Assembly: GCF_947487575.1 (NCBI RefSeq) | Contig: NZ_CANKXG010000008.1 | Span: 124,001-188,000, forward strand | DNA length: 64,000 nucleotides | From: an uncultured Algibacter sp. | Lineage (GTDB): Bacteria > Bacteroidota > Bacteroidia > Flavobacteriales > Flavobacteriaceae | Direction: 5' to 3' | Shown here: piece by piece, positions 1 through 9,633 of the stretch | Numbering within the stretch: position 1 is the stretch's first letter | How the letters are laid out: each line of letters opens with the position of its first letter | The notes under the pieces: model-generated | Told to the model about the DNA's origin: nothing | What the model saw: only the letters and a program-made list of their open reading frames with translations | The model's database searches: none | Made by a program: the position numbers and the translations under genes

Positions 1-1
1 A

Positions 2-529
2 GCCACACTTATTTCTGTTAAAAATAACGAACCGCTCATAACACATTTGCCCTTAATTTATAATGAAGCTGGTAATCTTATTGGTCATATTGATATTTAC
101 AACCCTCAGGCTGAACTTTTAAAAGATGATAACGACATCACTATTATTTTTTCTGGGCCACAATGTTATATTTCGCCGAGTATTTATGCTACTAAGCAAT
201 TACCAACTTGGAATTACATTAAAGTACATTTAAAAGGAAAAGTAAAAGTGATTGAAAGTAAAGAAGCCTTAAAACAGTCTTTAATCACGATGACAGAGTT
301 TCTGGAAGATCCAGACCATAATTATGTTTTAGAGCCTGATAATAGAAGTATGAATGGTTATCTAGATTATATTAAAATGTTTGAAATTTCTATTGATAGT
401 TGGGAAGGAAAATTTAAACTCTCCCAAGACAAAAAACCACAAGATATTGAAAATGCTAGAGCAGAATTAGTAAGGGCAAATCAAGCGAATGTTAAAGCAT
501 TTCTAAACAAAGTATTTTCTTCAAATTAA
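2..529 (+). CDS. PaiB-like FMN-binding negative regulator (5' partial)
   Basis: Resembles the PaiB/FMN-binding split-barrel family (PF04299), proteins related to pyridoxamine-phosphate oxidases and described as negative transcriptional regulators. The frame is open from base 2 to the stop at 529. The TTG at 47 is not the real start, because the residues before it (ATLISVKNNEPLITHLPL) fit the conserved N-terminal part of the family. Further family-like pieces are NLIGHIDIYNPQ and the C-terminal KFKLSQDK with a preceding WEG. The protein has no signal peptide in the visible part and is probably cytoplasmic. The true start lies left of the window. Family assignment is confident; whether it regulates transcription here is not shown. 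Confidence 0.8.
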   Translation, partial: ATLISVKNNEPLITHLPLIYNEAGNLIGHIDIYNPQAELLKDDNDITIIFSGPQCYISPSIYATKQLPTWNYIKVHLKGKVKVIESKEALKQSLITMTEFLEDPDHNYVLEPDNRSMNGYLDYIKMFEISIDSWEGKFKLSQDKKPQDIENARAELVRANQANVKAFLNKVFSSN

Positions 530-652
530 CAAGAAAAATATTGTAAATTCTTTCGAAATTTACAACCAATAGAATGTTTTGTAACCAAAAATTTAAATGT
601 GTAAGAAAAAATACCTATATTTATGAGATTAATAATCTAATTTTTTAGAGAA

Positions 653-823
653 ATGAATCAGTATTTAACTTCAAAAGGCAATACCCCTTATATTATTTTT
701 TTAATTTTAGGTATATTACTAGGTAGTTATATATATGATTTTAATTCTACCATAGTAGCTACTATAATTATTTTAGTGTGTACTTTTTTTATAGGTTTAG
801 TTATAAAGTTTTTAAAACATTAA
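653..823 (+). CDS. small two-helix membrane protein
   Basis: An ATG-started frame of 56 codons follows an AGAG at a plausible ribosome-binding distance. The product starts MNQYLTSKGNTPYIIF and has two hydrophobic stretches (about residues 13-26 and 33-51) separated by a short polar turn with YDFNS, then ends in KFLKH. This is the layout of a small inner-membrane hairpin protein with a basic tail. I do not recognise a family. It sits between the paiB-like gene and the convergent mpl gene, with the stop 12 bases from the mpl stop. Coding status is inferred from start context and hydrophobic pattern only. Confidence 0.5.
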   Translation: MNQYLTSKGNTPYIIFLILGILLGSYIYDFNSTIVATIIILVCTFFIGLVIKFLKH

Positions 824-834
824 ATAATTTAGAA

Positions 835-2190
835 CTATTTAATTAATTCCTCCACAGTTTTAAAATCCAAACCACCATAATTACCAGAACTCATTAAAAG
901 CAAGGCTTTGTCATCAAAGTTTTGTGAGAAAAGAAACTCCTTAAAATCATCTGGGTTGGTGTAAATAATTAAATCGTCACGCTCGAAAGCATTAGCTATT
1001 TGCTCGTGTGTTACTTCTTCTAGTTTTTTAATTTTCACGGCATGTGGCGAATAAAAAACTATAGCTACATCGGCAGCATCTAGCGAGCCTTTATATTCTT
1101 TTAAAAACTCAGCATTTAAGCTGCTGTATGTATGCAACTCTAAACAGGCTACTAAGGTTCTATTTTCGTATTGCTCTTTTACGGCTTTTGTAGTGGCTTC
1201 TACTTTACTTGGTGAGTGTGCAAAATCTTTATATGCTACACTGGTTTTACTTTCTGCAATTTTTTCTAGACGTTTGCTTGCTCCTTTGAAAGTTGAGATG
1301 GCTTCGTAAAAATCGTCTTCATCAATACCCATGTGTTGACAAATCCATTTGGCTCCTGCTAGATTATTTAAGTTGTGTTTTCCGAAAACTTCAATTGGTA
1401 ATTCGCCTTCTGGAGTTTCTAGAAGTGTTTGTCCGTTTTCAACGGTATATTCTGGGGTTTGGTATGCTATTTTCCTAATAGTATTTTCGCTAGCTTCTAC
1501 CACTCGCTTTACTTCTGGGTCTTCTTCATTGTAATTGATGTTTCCGCCTTTTACGATAGAATCTACAAAAATGCTAAATTGCTCTACGTAATTCTCATAG
1601 GTTGGAAACACGTTTATATGATCCCATGCAATACCACTTAATAGCGCAATATTGGGTTTGTATAAATGAAATTTTGGTCGTCTGTCTATTGGTGAACTTA
1701 AATATTCATCGCCTTCTAGAACAATAAAATCGTTGGTTTCGGTGAGTTTTACCATCACATCGAAACCTTCTAATTGTGCTCCAACCATATAATCTACTTC
1801 TCTATCATGATAATGCATAACGTGTAAAATCATAGAGGTTATAGTTGTTTTTCCGTGGCTTCCACCAATAACAACTCGGGTTTTATGTTTGGATTGCTCA
1901 TATAAAAACTCTGGGTAACTATATATTTTTAATCCTAATTCTTGTGCTTTTAGCAACTCTGGATTATCTTCTTTGGCATGCATGCCTAAAACAATAGCAT
2001 CTAAATTTGAATTGATTTTTGGGGGGTACCAACCAAATGCTTCTGGCAATAGTCCTTTGACTTCTAATCTAGACTTTGAAGGCTCGAAAATGGTATCGTC
2101 ACTTCCAGTTACCTTGTATCCTTTATTATGTAATGCTAGGGCTAAGTTGTGCATTGCTGCTCCGCCAATGGCTATAAAATGTACGTTCAT
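835..2190 (-). CDS. mpl: UDP-N-acetylmuramate:L-Ala-gamma-D-Glu-meso-DAP ligase (Mpl)
   Basis: Cytoplasmic murein-recycling ligase that joins a salvaged tripeptide to UDP-MurNAc. The 451-residue length fits Mpl. The N-terminal MurC-type Rossmann motif is HFIAIGGAAMHNLA (residues 4-17) and the ATP-binding loop is GSHGKTT (110-116). Mur-ligase central-domain features follow (LEGDEY, AWDHINVFPTYENY) and then the C-terminal domain with FAHSPSKVEATTKAVK. The GSHGKTT loop and DHINVFPT separate it from MurC. The ATG start directly opens the nucleotide-binding fold. The gene is convergent with the small membrane-protein gene, and its 5' side faces a dispersed repeat. The chromosome also carries anmK at the right end of this window, another murein-recycling gene. 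Confidence 0.9.
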   Translation of the reverse strand: MNVHFIAIGGAAMHNLALALHNKGYKVTGSDDTIFEPSKSRLEVKGLLPEAFGWYPPKINSNLDAIVLGMHAKEDNPELLKAQELGLKIYSYPEFLYEQSKHKTRVVIGGSHGKTTITSMILHVMHYHDREVDYMVGAQLEGFDVMVKLTETNDFIVLEGDEYLSSPIDRRPKFHLYKPNIALLSGIAWDHINVFPTYENYVEQFSIFVDSIVKGGNINYNEEDPEVKRVVEASENTIRKIAYQTPEYTVENGQTLLETPEGELPIEVFGKHNLNNLAGAKWICQHMGIDEDDFYEAISTFKGASKRLEKIAESKTSVAYKDFAHSPSKVEATTKAVKEQYENRTLVACLELHTYSSLNAEFLKEYKGSLDAADVAIVFYSPHAVKIKKLEEVTHEQIANAFERDDLIIYTNPDDFKEFLFSQNFDDKALLLMSSGNYGGLDFKTVEELIK

Positions 2191-2274
2191 GAAACAAATA
2201 TCAAACTACAAAATTCAAATTCCAAATTATTATGAAAGAAGTTGGAAGCATGAAGACCAAAGACGTAACTTTTT

Positions 2275-2362
2275 GCGTTAGGGATTGAAGTGGATAGCCC
2301 ACAGCCCGACGCAGGAGGTGCGAGGACTTGTAACGGAAAGCCCGACCCTTGTGGTAACGCCC
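2275..2362 (+). repeat. dispersed GCGTTA...TAACGC intergenic repeat, copy A
   Basis: This 88-bp element begins GCGTTAGGGATTG and ends in the 20-base core CCCGACCCTTGTGGTAACGC plus CC. The outer GCGTTA and TAACGC are inverted complements. The same end sequence is found unchanged at 12669-12821 and 60204-60295, and a diverged copy is at 24660-24778. It lies 6 bases beyond the stop of the minus-strand TPR gene. Confidence 0.85.
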
Positions 2363-2367
2363 AAGTT

Positions 2368-3318
2368 TTAAAGATTCAGGATTTTTTCTTTTTCTGCTTT
2401 AAAAGGTTTAATTTTTGGGAGTTGTGCTATGGCCAAATCAATATATTTCAATGCTGTTTCCTTATTGTTTTGGTGTGCGTGAATTTGTGCCAATCGGTAA
2501 TGCGCCCAAGCTTTAGGAACACCATCTTCTAGTGAGTAATTCTTGAGATAAACATGTAAACATTGCTCGCCTTTTTTGAGTTTAACATTATATTCTGCAG
2601 CTACTTTACCAATTTGATAATGCAGCGCGTTTCGATGATGTTTTTTATGGGCTTCTTCTATATTCTCGATAGCTTTATTAGGCTGATTTTTACTTACATA
2701 AAACGAGGTGAGTTTATTAAAACAGGTTAAAGAACCGCCTTCTTGAATGGCCATTTTATAATACTTTTCTGCTAGTTCTGGTTCATCATCATATTCATTT
2801 ATATAGCCTTTTGCGAGATAACCATCAACTTTAGATAAGCCTTCTAATTCTTGAGCATATGTTAAGGATTTGGCTTTACTACCACCAAAAACACCTGGAA
2901 GTTGCATATACAATTCTACCAATGCCCAACGGGTTTCTATGTGGTTTTCATCAAGCTCTGCCGCTTTAGTAAATGCCTTTTTTATATCGCCAATTAAACC
3001 AATAGCTTTGAGTTTATTTTGTAAAGCTTTCATGCCTAAAACACCACCATACTTGTAGTGGTAATTTGCTGTATTTGGTTTGGCTACAACTAATTTTTTA
3101 TATGCATCTATAGCACCGTCCCATTTTTTTTGATGTCCATAGGCATCTCCTAAAAGCTCTATAGCTTTTAAATGATTTGGATTTTCTTTTAGATAATTAA
3201 TAATTTGAGTTTCTGCTTTTATAAACTGCTTTTTCTCAAATAGTGTTTGAACATCATCAAGCATTGCTTGCGAGAAACACATAAAAGGAAATAGTAAGAG
3301 AAGCCAGATTTTCTTCAT
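2368..3318 (-). CDS. secreted tetratricopeptide-repeat protein
   Basis: A 316-residue protein with a Sec signal peptide (MKKIWLLLLFPFMCFSQA, about residues 1-18) followed almost entirely by tetratricopeptide repeats. Examples are AIELLGDAYGHQKKWDGAID and AHYRLAQIHAHQNNKETALK, with characteristic small and aromatic positions. No catalytic domain is visible, so it is probably a periplasmic scaffold or protein-interaction factor. Paralogues of this layout are common in Bacteroidetes, and the specific partner cannot be inferred. A TAttTTTG box at 3338-3345 on the minus strand lies just upstream. It stands alone, divergent from the A2M gene. Confidence 0.75.
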   Translation of the reverse strand: MKKIWLLLLFPFMCFSQAMLDDVQTLFEKKQFIKAETQIINYLKENPNHLKAIELLGDAYGHQKKWDGAIDAYKKLVVAKPNTANYHYKYGGVLGMKALQNKLKAIGLIGDIKKAFTKAAELDENHIETRWALVELYMQLPGVFGGSKAKSLTYAQELEGLSKVDGYLAKGYINEYDDEPELAEKYYKMAIQEGGSLTCFNKLTSFYVSKNQPNKAIENIEEAHKKHHRNALHYQIGKVAAEYNVKLKKGEQCLHVYLKNYSLEDGVPKAWAHYRLAQIHAHQNNKETALKYIDLAIAQLPKIKPFKAEKEKILNL

Positions 3319-3337
3319 GGTAATTAAATCGAAAGCA

Positions 3338-3345
3338 CAAAAATA
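3338..3345 (-). promoter_or_regulatory. -7 box (TATTTTTG) for the TPR gene
   Basis: On the minus strand this is an exact match to the flavobacterial -7 consensus TAnnTTTG, 20 bases before the start codon at 3318. No clear -33 TTG was found at the usual spacing, so it is a half-supported promoter. Confidence 0.45.
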
Positions 3346-3537
3346 ACCTTTCTGCTAGTAGTTTGTTTTCTGATTAAGATAATCTTATGAATTTAGTATT
3401 TTTAGTAACACCTGTTTCTACTATTTTACCCACAAAATGATTAACTTCACTCACCAAACGCTGCCATTTACTAATTTATTGTTTTTTGGAACGGCTTTTG
3501 AATATACATTTAGAGACAAAATTAAACACATACTGAA

Positions 3538-6500
3538 ATGAATTCAGCACAAGTGAGACATTCACTATTTTTATTTATGATTATACTATTTTCAACGTTT
3601 TCTCAAGCACAAATCCCTAACTATCAGTTTTTTTGGTCTAAAGTTGAGAAATTTGAAGTTGATGGCTTACCTAAATCTGCCTTAAAAGTTCTTGAAAGTA
3701 TTGAGAAACAAGCCGAGAAAGACAAAAACCATCCGCAACTTTTAAAAACCATGCTTTTTAAAAGTAAATACGTTTTGGTTTTAGAGGAAGATGCACAGTT
3801 AAGTATTATCAATGATTTTAAAAATCAAATTGCGAAAAGCAAATTTCCGGTTAAAAACATTTTAGAAAATATTCTAGCCAATTTGTATTGGCAATATTTT
3901 AATCAACACAGATGGCAATTCTATAATAGAACGAAAACTGCTAAAAAAGTAGATACTGAAGATTTTAAAACTTGGGATTTGCAAACACTTTTTGATGAAA
4001 CTCATTTGTATTTCCAAAAGTCTTTGGAAAATGGTTTGATGTTGCAACAGGAATCTCTAAAAAAATATAACATTCTATTACATGAACAAAAAGACTCTAA
4101 AACTTACAGGCCTACTTTGTTTGATTTTTTAAATCATAGTGCTTTACAATTCTATAAGACAAATGAAACCCAAATTACTAAACCAGCTTACAAATTTGAG
4201 ATTGATAATCCTGATTTTCTAGCTAATACTGAAACGTTTTCAACCTTAAATATTGAATCTAAAGATTCCACCTCGTTACAACTAAATGCCTTAAAAATTT
4301 ATAAGAATTTGATTCGATTTCATTTGAATGACAAATCGCCTTTTGCTTTAGCAGATGTTAATATTGAACGTTTAAAATTTATAAATCAGCATGCCACATT
4401 TAATGATAAACAAACCGTTTTACTAGATGCTCTAAAAAGCGAAAGCATCGAATTTAAAGCTCATGAAGTTTCTGGTTTGTATGATTTTGAAATAGCTTCT
4501 ATTTACTATAACCAAAGTCTGTCTTATCACCCAAAAACTAACGAAGAACAGCGTTGGAAAGCTAAAGATGCCTTAGAGTTATGTAATGAAGTTATTTCTA
4601 AATTCCCAAAAAGTAAAGGTGCCGAAAAATGCAAGGTATTAAAATCTCAAATTGAGCAATCATCACTTCAAATTACTACTGAAGACTTTTTACCTATTCG
4701 AAAATCTGCTCGATTATTAATACGTTATAAAAATCTAAATGCCATTAAATTTAATGCTTATAAAGTTTCGGAAAAACAATATGAAAAGTTTGTAAAAACA
4801 TATAGAAAAGATGAGCAACTTAGTTTTATAAAAAACTTATATGCCGATAAAATATGGAAAAGCAACTTAAGAAATGAAAATGATTACCAATTGCATACTT
4901 CGGAAGTCTTTGTGCCTAAACTTAATAACGGGAGGTATTTAGTTTTTGGTTTTATTGAAGATAGTGAAGAAACTTTTGCTTTTGCTCATGTTCAAGTTTC
5001 TAATATAGCGTTAGTTGAAACTGAAACACTCAAACAAAAAATATTTCAAATTATTGATAGAAATAATGGGGCAGCAATTGCAAATGCAAAGGTTGATGTA
5101 TCGTATAAATCAACAAATAACAAAAACACATCAACTATAAACTACATTACAAATAGCTTAGGGGAAATTAAGATTGATAAAGATAAAAATTGGTATAGAA
5201 ACGTTAATTTAAAAGTTAAAAATGGTAATGACCTTGCATATTTTGGTGATTTTTATATTAATCAAACGTATAATCAGCCAGAAGAAAAAGAAAGCTACAA
5301 ATCGTTTTTGTTCACTGATAGAAGTATTTACAGACCAGGACAAACTGTTTATTTTAAAGCAATAGCCATAAAAACTAACGATGGCAAATCTGAGGTTTTA
5401 GAAAATGAGAAAGTATTGGTTACGCTTTTTAATTTTAATAATGAGATAGTTACTCAACACAAGTTAACCACCAATGTATTTGGCTCGGTATCTGGGGAAT
5501 TCATTTTACCAAATAATGGTTTAAATGGATTATATAGAATAGAATTTAATACTGATTTAGGAAAATATTTAAGAAGTAACACATCTATTTCAGTTGAAGA
5601 ATATAAGCGCCCAAAGTTTGAAACGGAATTCGAACCTGTTAGCGAAACTTTTAAAATCAATGATTCGGTTACAGTAAGAGGTATTACTTTGGCTTATGCT
5701 GGGAGTAATATTACTGATGCCAAAGTAGTGTATCGTGTAAACAGAAATGTACAATACCCGCGATGGTATTTTTGGTACAGACCTTGGGCAAATAGTGAAC
5801 CTCAAGAAATTAAGCACGGAGAAACCATAACTAATGATAAAGGTGAATTTGAAATTACTTTTAAAGCCCTTCCTAATGAAAGCATTGATAAATCTAGCTT
5901 ACCTATTTTTAATTATGAAATCACTGCCGATGTGACCGATTTGAATGGCGAAACCAGAAGTGCAAGCACTATTGTAAATGTGGGTTATCACGCATTGACT
6001 GCTAATATAAATATTGAAGCTATTATAGATAAAACCAATAAAGACCACAAAATTTCTATTGACACAAAAAACCTAAATGGTGAATTTGTTCCAGCCAAAG
6101 GAACAATTAAAATGTATAAGCTTAAAGCGCCAAATACCGTTTTAAGACCGCGACCATGGACCGCTCCAGATTACCAAGAATTTACTCAAAATGATTTTAA
6201 AGCACTGTTTCCTTATGATGCATACAACAATGAACATAATTCTAGTAACTGGAAAAAAGGCAAACTTGTTTTAGAAAAATCATTTGATACTAAAGACGCA
6301 AAAACATTAAAACTTGGTAAGATTAAAAAGTGGCAATCGGGCGAGTATATTATTGTTTTAGAAAGCAAAGATAGGTTTGGTCAATTGGTAAAAGATGAGA
6401 TTAAAACAGTGCTTTTTAGTAAAGACGATAAAACACCTGCGGACAATCAATTGCTGACAATCGTTACTAATAAACCAACTTATAATATTGGAGATACTGC

Positions 6501-9500
6501 CCATATAACTATTGGCTCAGCGGCAGAAAATGTATCAGTTACCGTTTCTGTGGAAAAGAATAAAAAAATCATTAAAACAGAAATAATAAAACTGAACACC
6601 AATAAAAAAACAATAACTGTTCCTGTTACAAAAGATGATTTAGGTGGTTTTGTGGTACATTATAGTTTTGCAGCATTTAATAGTTTTAAATCGGGTACTC
6701 AAGCTATTTCTGTACCTTATCCTAAGGCAAATTTGGAAATTGAGACTTTAACTTTTAGAGATAAGTTGCAACCTGGAACTGATGAAACTTGGCAATTCAA
6801 AATTAAAGGTCCTTATGGCGAAAAGGTAAGCGCTGAGTTATTGGCGAGTATGTATGATGCCTCTTTAGATCAATTTAAACCGCTTAACTGGAATTTTAAT
6901 CCTATTCAAAAATCTAATTATTATGCGCATAATAACAGAAGAGCTAATAATAGTTTTGGCACACAAAACTTTAGAGTTTATAACAACAAAATACGCATAA
7001 GCTATCCGCAACAAAATTATGACCAATTGAATTGGTTTGGGTTTAGTTTTGGATATAACAATAGATACTTAACGAAATCACTAAGTGGACGGGCAGCTGG
7101 TGTTCAATTAGTTGCAGACGAAATGGAGGTTGAAGAATCAGTCTCTTTTATGGTAACGGAGGATAATGCTAATCTTGATGAAGTTGTGGTTGTTGGATAT
7201 GGAACAAAGGAGAAAAAAGATTTAACGAGAAGTGTCATAGGTATTAACAAAGACACTACTAATCCAGTAGAGAGACCAAACTTCGACAACATCAAAATCC
7301 GTAAAAACCTGCAAGAAACCGCGTTTTTCTTTCCGCAGTTAAAAACAGATTCAGAAGGCAACATCAGTTTCAGCTTTACAACACCAGAAGCTTTAACCCA
7401 ATGGAAACTACAATTATTGGCGCATACCAAAACCTTAGAAAGCGCAACGCAATCTTTTACTGCAGTTACCCAAAAAGAATTGATGGTTATCCCAAATGCA
7501 CCTCGTTTTTTACGAGAAAGCGACAGTATTACAATTAGCACAAAAATTGCAAACCTTACTGAAAAAGAACTTTCAGGACATGCTCAATTGATTTTAACAG
7601 ATGTAGTTTCAGGAAAAGATGTAAATGCTAATCTGAATAATTTAGAAAACACGAAAACCTTTGTAGTTGATGCTCAAGGCAATGCTCAAGTCTCTTGGAG
7701 TTTATCCATTCCAGATAATATTCAGGCCGTTCAATATAAAGTACTTGCAAAAGCAGGTGATTTTAGTGATGGTGAACAAAATGCCTTACCCGTTTTAAGC
7801 AACCGCATGTTGGTTACCGAAACTTTGCCAATGTGGGTAAGAAGTAATCAAACAAAAACATTCACTTTAGATAAGTTGATGACTAACACCTCAACCACAC
7901 TCAAAAACCATAAGTTGACTTTAGAAATGACTTCCAATCCTGCATGGTATGCGGTTCAGGCATTACCATATTTAATGGAATACCCTTATGACTGTAATGA
8001 ACAAACATTTTCTAGATACTATGCGAATGCTTTGGCTAGCCATATTGCAAATTCAAACCCTAGAATTCAAGCCGTTTTTAATCAATGGCGAAATACGGGT
8101 GCATTACTTTCTAACTTAGAAAAGAATGAAGAATTAAAGTCTATTTTAATTCAAGAAACGCCTTGGTTGCGAGATGCTCAAAGTGAAACAGAACAGAAAA
8201 AGCGAATCGCCCTATTATTCGATTTAAACAAAATGACTATTGAATTAGAATCGGCTATCAACAAATTAAAGGCAAATCAAATGCCATCTGGTGCTTGGGC
8301 TTGGTTTAAAGGTGGTTATGAAAATAGATACATTACACAACATATTATATCTGGTTTTGGGCATTTAAAACAACTATCTGTCTCGTCGAGCGCAGTCGAT
8401 ACGTCTCTAATGATTATCCAAGCCATTAAATATTTAGATGGTGAATTCATAAAAGAATACAAAGACATCAGAAAATATAATGCGAAAATTGACTTAAACA
8501 AAGATCACTTAAGCCATACACAATTGCAATATTTATACATGCGAAGCTTCTTCCTAGATATTGAAAAATCAAAAGAAGTTGAAAAAATAAGTGGTTATTA
8601 CCAAACTCAAATTCAGAAGTATTGGTTATCACGTTCGTTATATTCAAAAGGATTAATGGCTTTAATTTCTCATAGAAATAGTGACGCTAAAACAACTTCT
8701 AAGATTTTAAAATCACTTAAAGAAACAAGTATTACATCTGAGGAATTAGGTATGCATTGGAAAGCCAATACAAACTCTTGGTATTGGTATCAAGCACCTA
8801 TTGAAACGCAAGCGTTATTAATTGAGGCTTTTGGTGAAATTGAAAACGACACAGAAACTATTGATAATTTAAAAATCTGGTTGCTTAAAAACAAGCAAAC
8901 AAACCGTTGGAAAACAACTAAAGCAACTACCGATGCTGTTTACGCTTTGCTTCTTCAAGGTAGTGAATGGCTACCTGTTTCCGATATAGTTGATGTCATT
9001 TTAGGAGGACAACACATTGAACCTTCAAAATTAGAAGATGTAAAAGTTGAAGCTGGAACAGGTTATTATAAAACAAGTTGGAATACTGCTGAAATAAAGC
9101 CAGAAATGGGAGAAGTGAAAATTTCCAAAAAAGGAAATGGCATTGCTTGGGGAAGTTTATACTGGCAATATTTTGAGGATTTAGATAAAATCACCTCAGC
9201 TGAAACACCACTTCAATTAGAGAAAAAATTATTCCTTAAAACCAATACGGATACTGGTGAAGAAATTTCAGAAATAACTTCTAAAACGCATTTAAAGGTT
9301 GGCGATTTGGTTAGAGTTAGAATTGAATTGCGTACAGATAGAAACATGGAGTTTATTCATATGAAAGATATGCGTGCTTCTGGATTAGAACCTGTAAACG
9401 TTATTTCAAAATATAAATGGCAAGATGGTTTGGGTTATTATGAAAGTACTAAAGATGCCTCAACCAACTTCTTTTTTGACTATCTGCCAAAAGGTGTTTA

Positions 9501-9627
9501 CATTTTTGAATACGATTTGCGCGTGAATAACGTAGGAAACATGAGTAATGGTATTACAACTATTCAAAGTATGTATGCTCCAGAATTTAGCAGCCATAGT
9601 GAGGGCTCCAGGATTAATGTTGAGTAA
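3538..9627 (+). CDS. alpha-2-macroglobulin family protein with SusC-type signature
   Basis: A 2029-residue exported protein of the bacterial alpha-2-macroglobulin family, presumed to trap attacking proteases at the cell envelope. A Sec signal (about 1-24, ending TFSQAQ) is followed by a helical N-terminal region. The MG2 domain shows TDRSIYRPGQTVYFKA near residue 590. The A2M segment with PQLKTDSEGNISFSF is near 1265. A thioester motif, Cys1486-Asn-Glu-Gln1489, is intact, so a covalent trap is possible. There is no lipobox, which separates it from lipid-anchored homologues. Between these lies DEVVVVGYGTKEKKDLT (about 1211-1228), the signature normally found in SusC/RagA outer-membrane receptors. 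Codons 1615-1622 coincide with a dispersed GTCGAGCGCAGTCGA motif. The family call is secure; the role of the SusC motif is unknown. Confidence 0.9.
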   Translation: MNSAQVRHSLFLFMIILFSTFSQAQIPNYQFFWSKVEKFEVDGLPKSALKVLESIEKQAEKDKNHPQLLKTMLFKSKYVLVLEEDAQLSIINDFKNQIAKSKFPVKNILENILANLYWQYFNQHRWQFYNRTKTAKKVDTEDFKTWDLQTLFDETHLYFQKSLENGLMLQQESLKKYNILLHEQKDSKTYRPTLFDFLNHSALQFYKTNETQITKPAYKFEIDNPDFLANTETFSTLNIESKDSTSLQLNALKIYKNLIRFHLNDKSPFALADVNIERLKFINQHATFNDKQTVLLDALKSESIEFKAHEVSGLYDFEIASIYYNQSLSYHPKTNEEQRWKAKDALELCNEVISKFPKSKGAEKCKVLKSQIEQSSLQITTEDFLPIRKSARLLIRYKNLNAIKFNAYKVSEKQYEKFVKTYRKDEQLSFIKNLYADKIWKSNLRNENDYQLHTSEVFVPKLNNGRYLVFGFIEDSEETFAFAHVQVSNIALVETETLKQKIFQIIDRNNGAAIANAKVDVSYKSTNNKNTSTINYITNSLGEIKIDKDKNWYRNVNLKVKNGNDLAYFGDFYINQTYNQPEEKESYKSFLFTDRSIYRPGQTVYFKAIAIKTNDGKSEVLENEKVLVTLFNFNNEIVTQHKLTTNVFGSVSGEFILPNNGLNGLYRIEFNTDLGKYLRSNTSISVEEYKRPKFETEFEPVSETFKINDSVTVRGITLAYAGSNITDAKVVYRVNRNVQYPRWYFWYRPWANSEPQEIKHGETITNDKGEFEITFKALPNESIDKSSLPIFNYEITADVTDLNGETRSASTIVNVGYHALTANINIEAIIDKTNKDHKISIDTKNLNGEFVPAKGTIKMYKLKAPNTVLRPRPWTAPDYQEFTQNDFKALFPYDAYNNEHNSSNWKKGKLVLEKSFDTKDAKTLKLGKIKKWQSGEYIIVLESKDRFGQLVKDEIKTVLFSKDDKTPADNQLLTIVTNKPTYNIGDTAHITIGSAAENVSVTVSVEKNKKIIKTEIIKLNTNKKTITVPVTKDDLGGFVVHYSFAAFNSFKSGTQAISVPYPKANLEIETLTFRDKLQPGTDETWQFKIKGPYGEKVSAELLASMYDASLDQFKPLNWNFNPIQKSNYYAHNNRRANNSFGTQNFRVYNNKIRISYPQQNYDQLNWFGFSFGYNNRYLTKSLSGRAAGVQLVADEMEVEESVSFMVTEDNANLDEVVVVGYGTKEKKDLTRSVIGINKDTTNPVERPNFDNIKIRKNLQETAFFFPQLKTDSEGNISFSFTTPEALTQWKLQLLAHTKTLESATQSFTAVTQKELMVIPNAPRFLRESDSITISTKIANLTEKELSGHAQLILTDVVSGKDVNANLNNLENTKTFVVDAQGNAQVSWSLSIPDNIQAVQYKVLAKAGDFSDGEQNALPVLSNRMLVTETLPMWVRSNQTKTFTLDKLMTNTSTTLKNHKLTLEMTSNPAWYAVQALPYLMEYPYDCNEQTFSRYYANALASHIANSNPRIQAVFNQWRNTGALLSNLEKNEELKSILIQETPWLRDAQSETEQKKRIALLFDLNKMTIELESAINKLKANQMPSGAWAWFKGGYENRYITQHIISGFGHLKQLSVSSSAVDTSLMIIQAIKYLDGEFIKEYKDIRKYNAKIDLNKDHLSHTQLQYLYMRSFFLDIEKSKEVEKISGYYQTQIQKYWLSRSLYSKGLMALISHRNSDAKTTSKILKSLKETSITSEELGMHWKANTNSWYWYQAPIETQALLIEAFGEIENDTETIDNLKIWLLKNKQTNRWKTTKATTDAVYALLLQGSEWLPVSDIVDVILGGQHIEPSKLEDVKVEAGTGYYKTSWNTAEIKPEMGEVKISKKGNGIAWGSLYWQYFEDLDKITSAETPLQLEKKLFLKTNTDTGEEISEITSKTHLKVGDLVRVRIELRTDRNMEFIHMKDMRASGLEPVNVISKYKWQDGLGYYESTKDASTNFFFDYLPKGVYIFEYDLRVNNVGNMSNGITTIQSMYAPEFSSHSEGSRINVE

Positions 9628-9633
9628 AAAATT

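Noticed and set aside
2290..2532. An 80-codon plus-strand frame
   Set aside because: It starts inside dispersed repeat A and continues antisense to the TPR gene.
7104..7541. 145-codon minus-strand frame within A2M
   Set aside because: Antisense to the strongly conserved SusC-signature and A2M regions; no start context or family.
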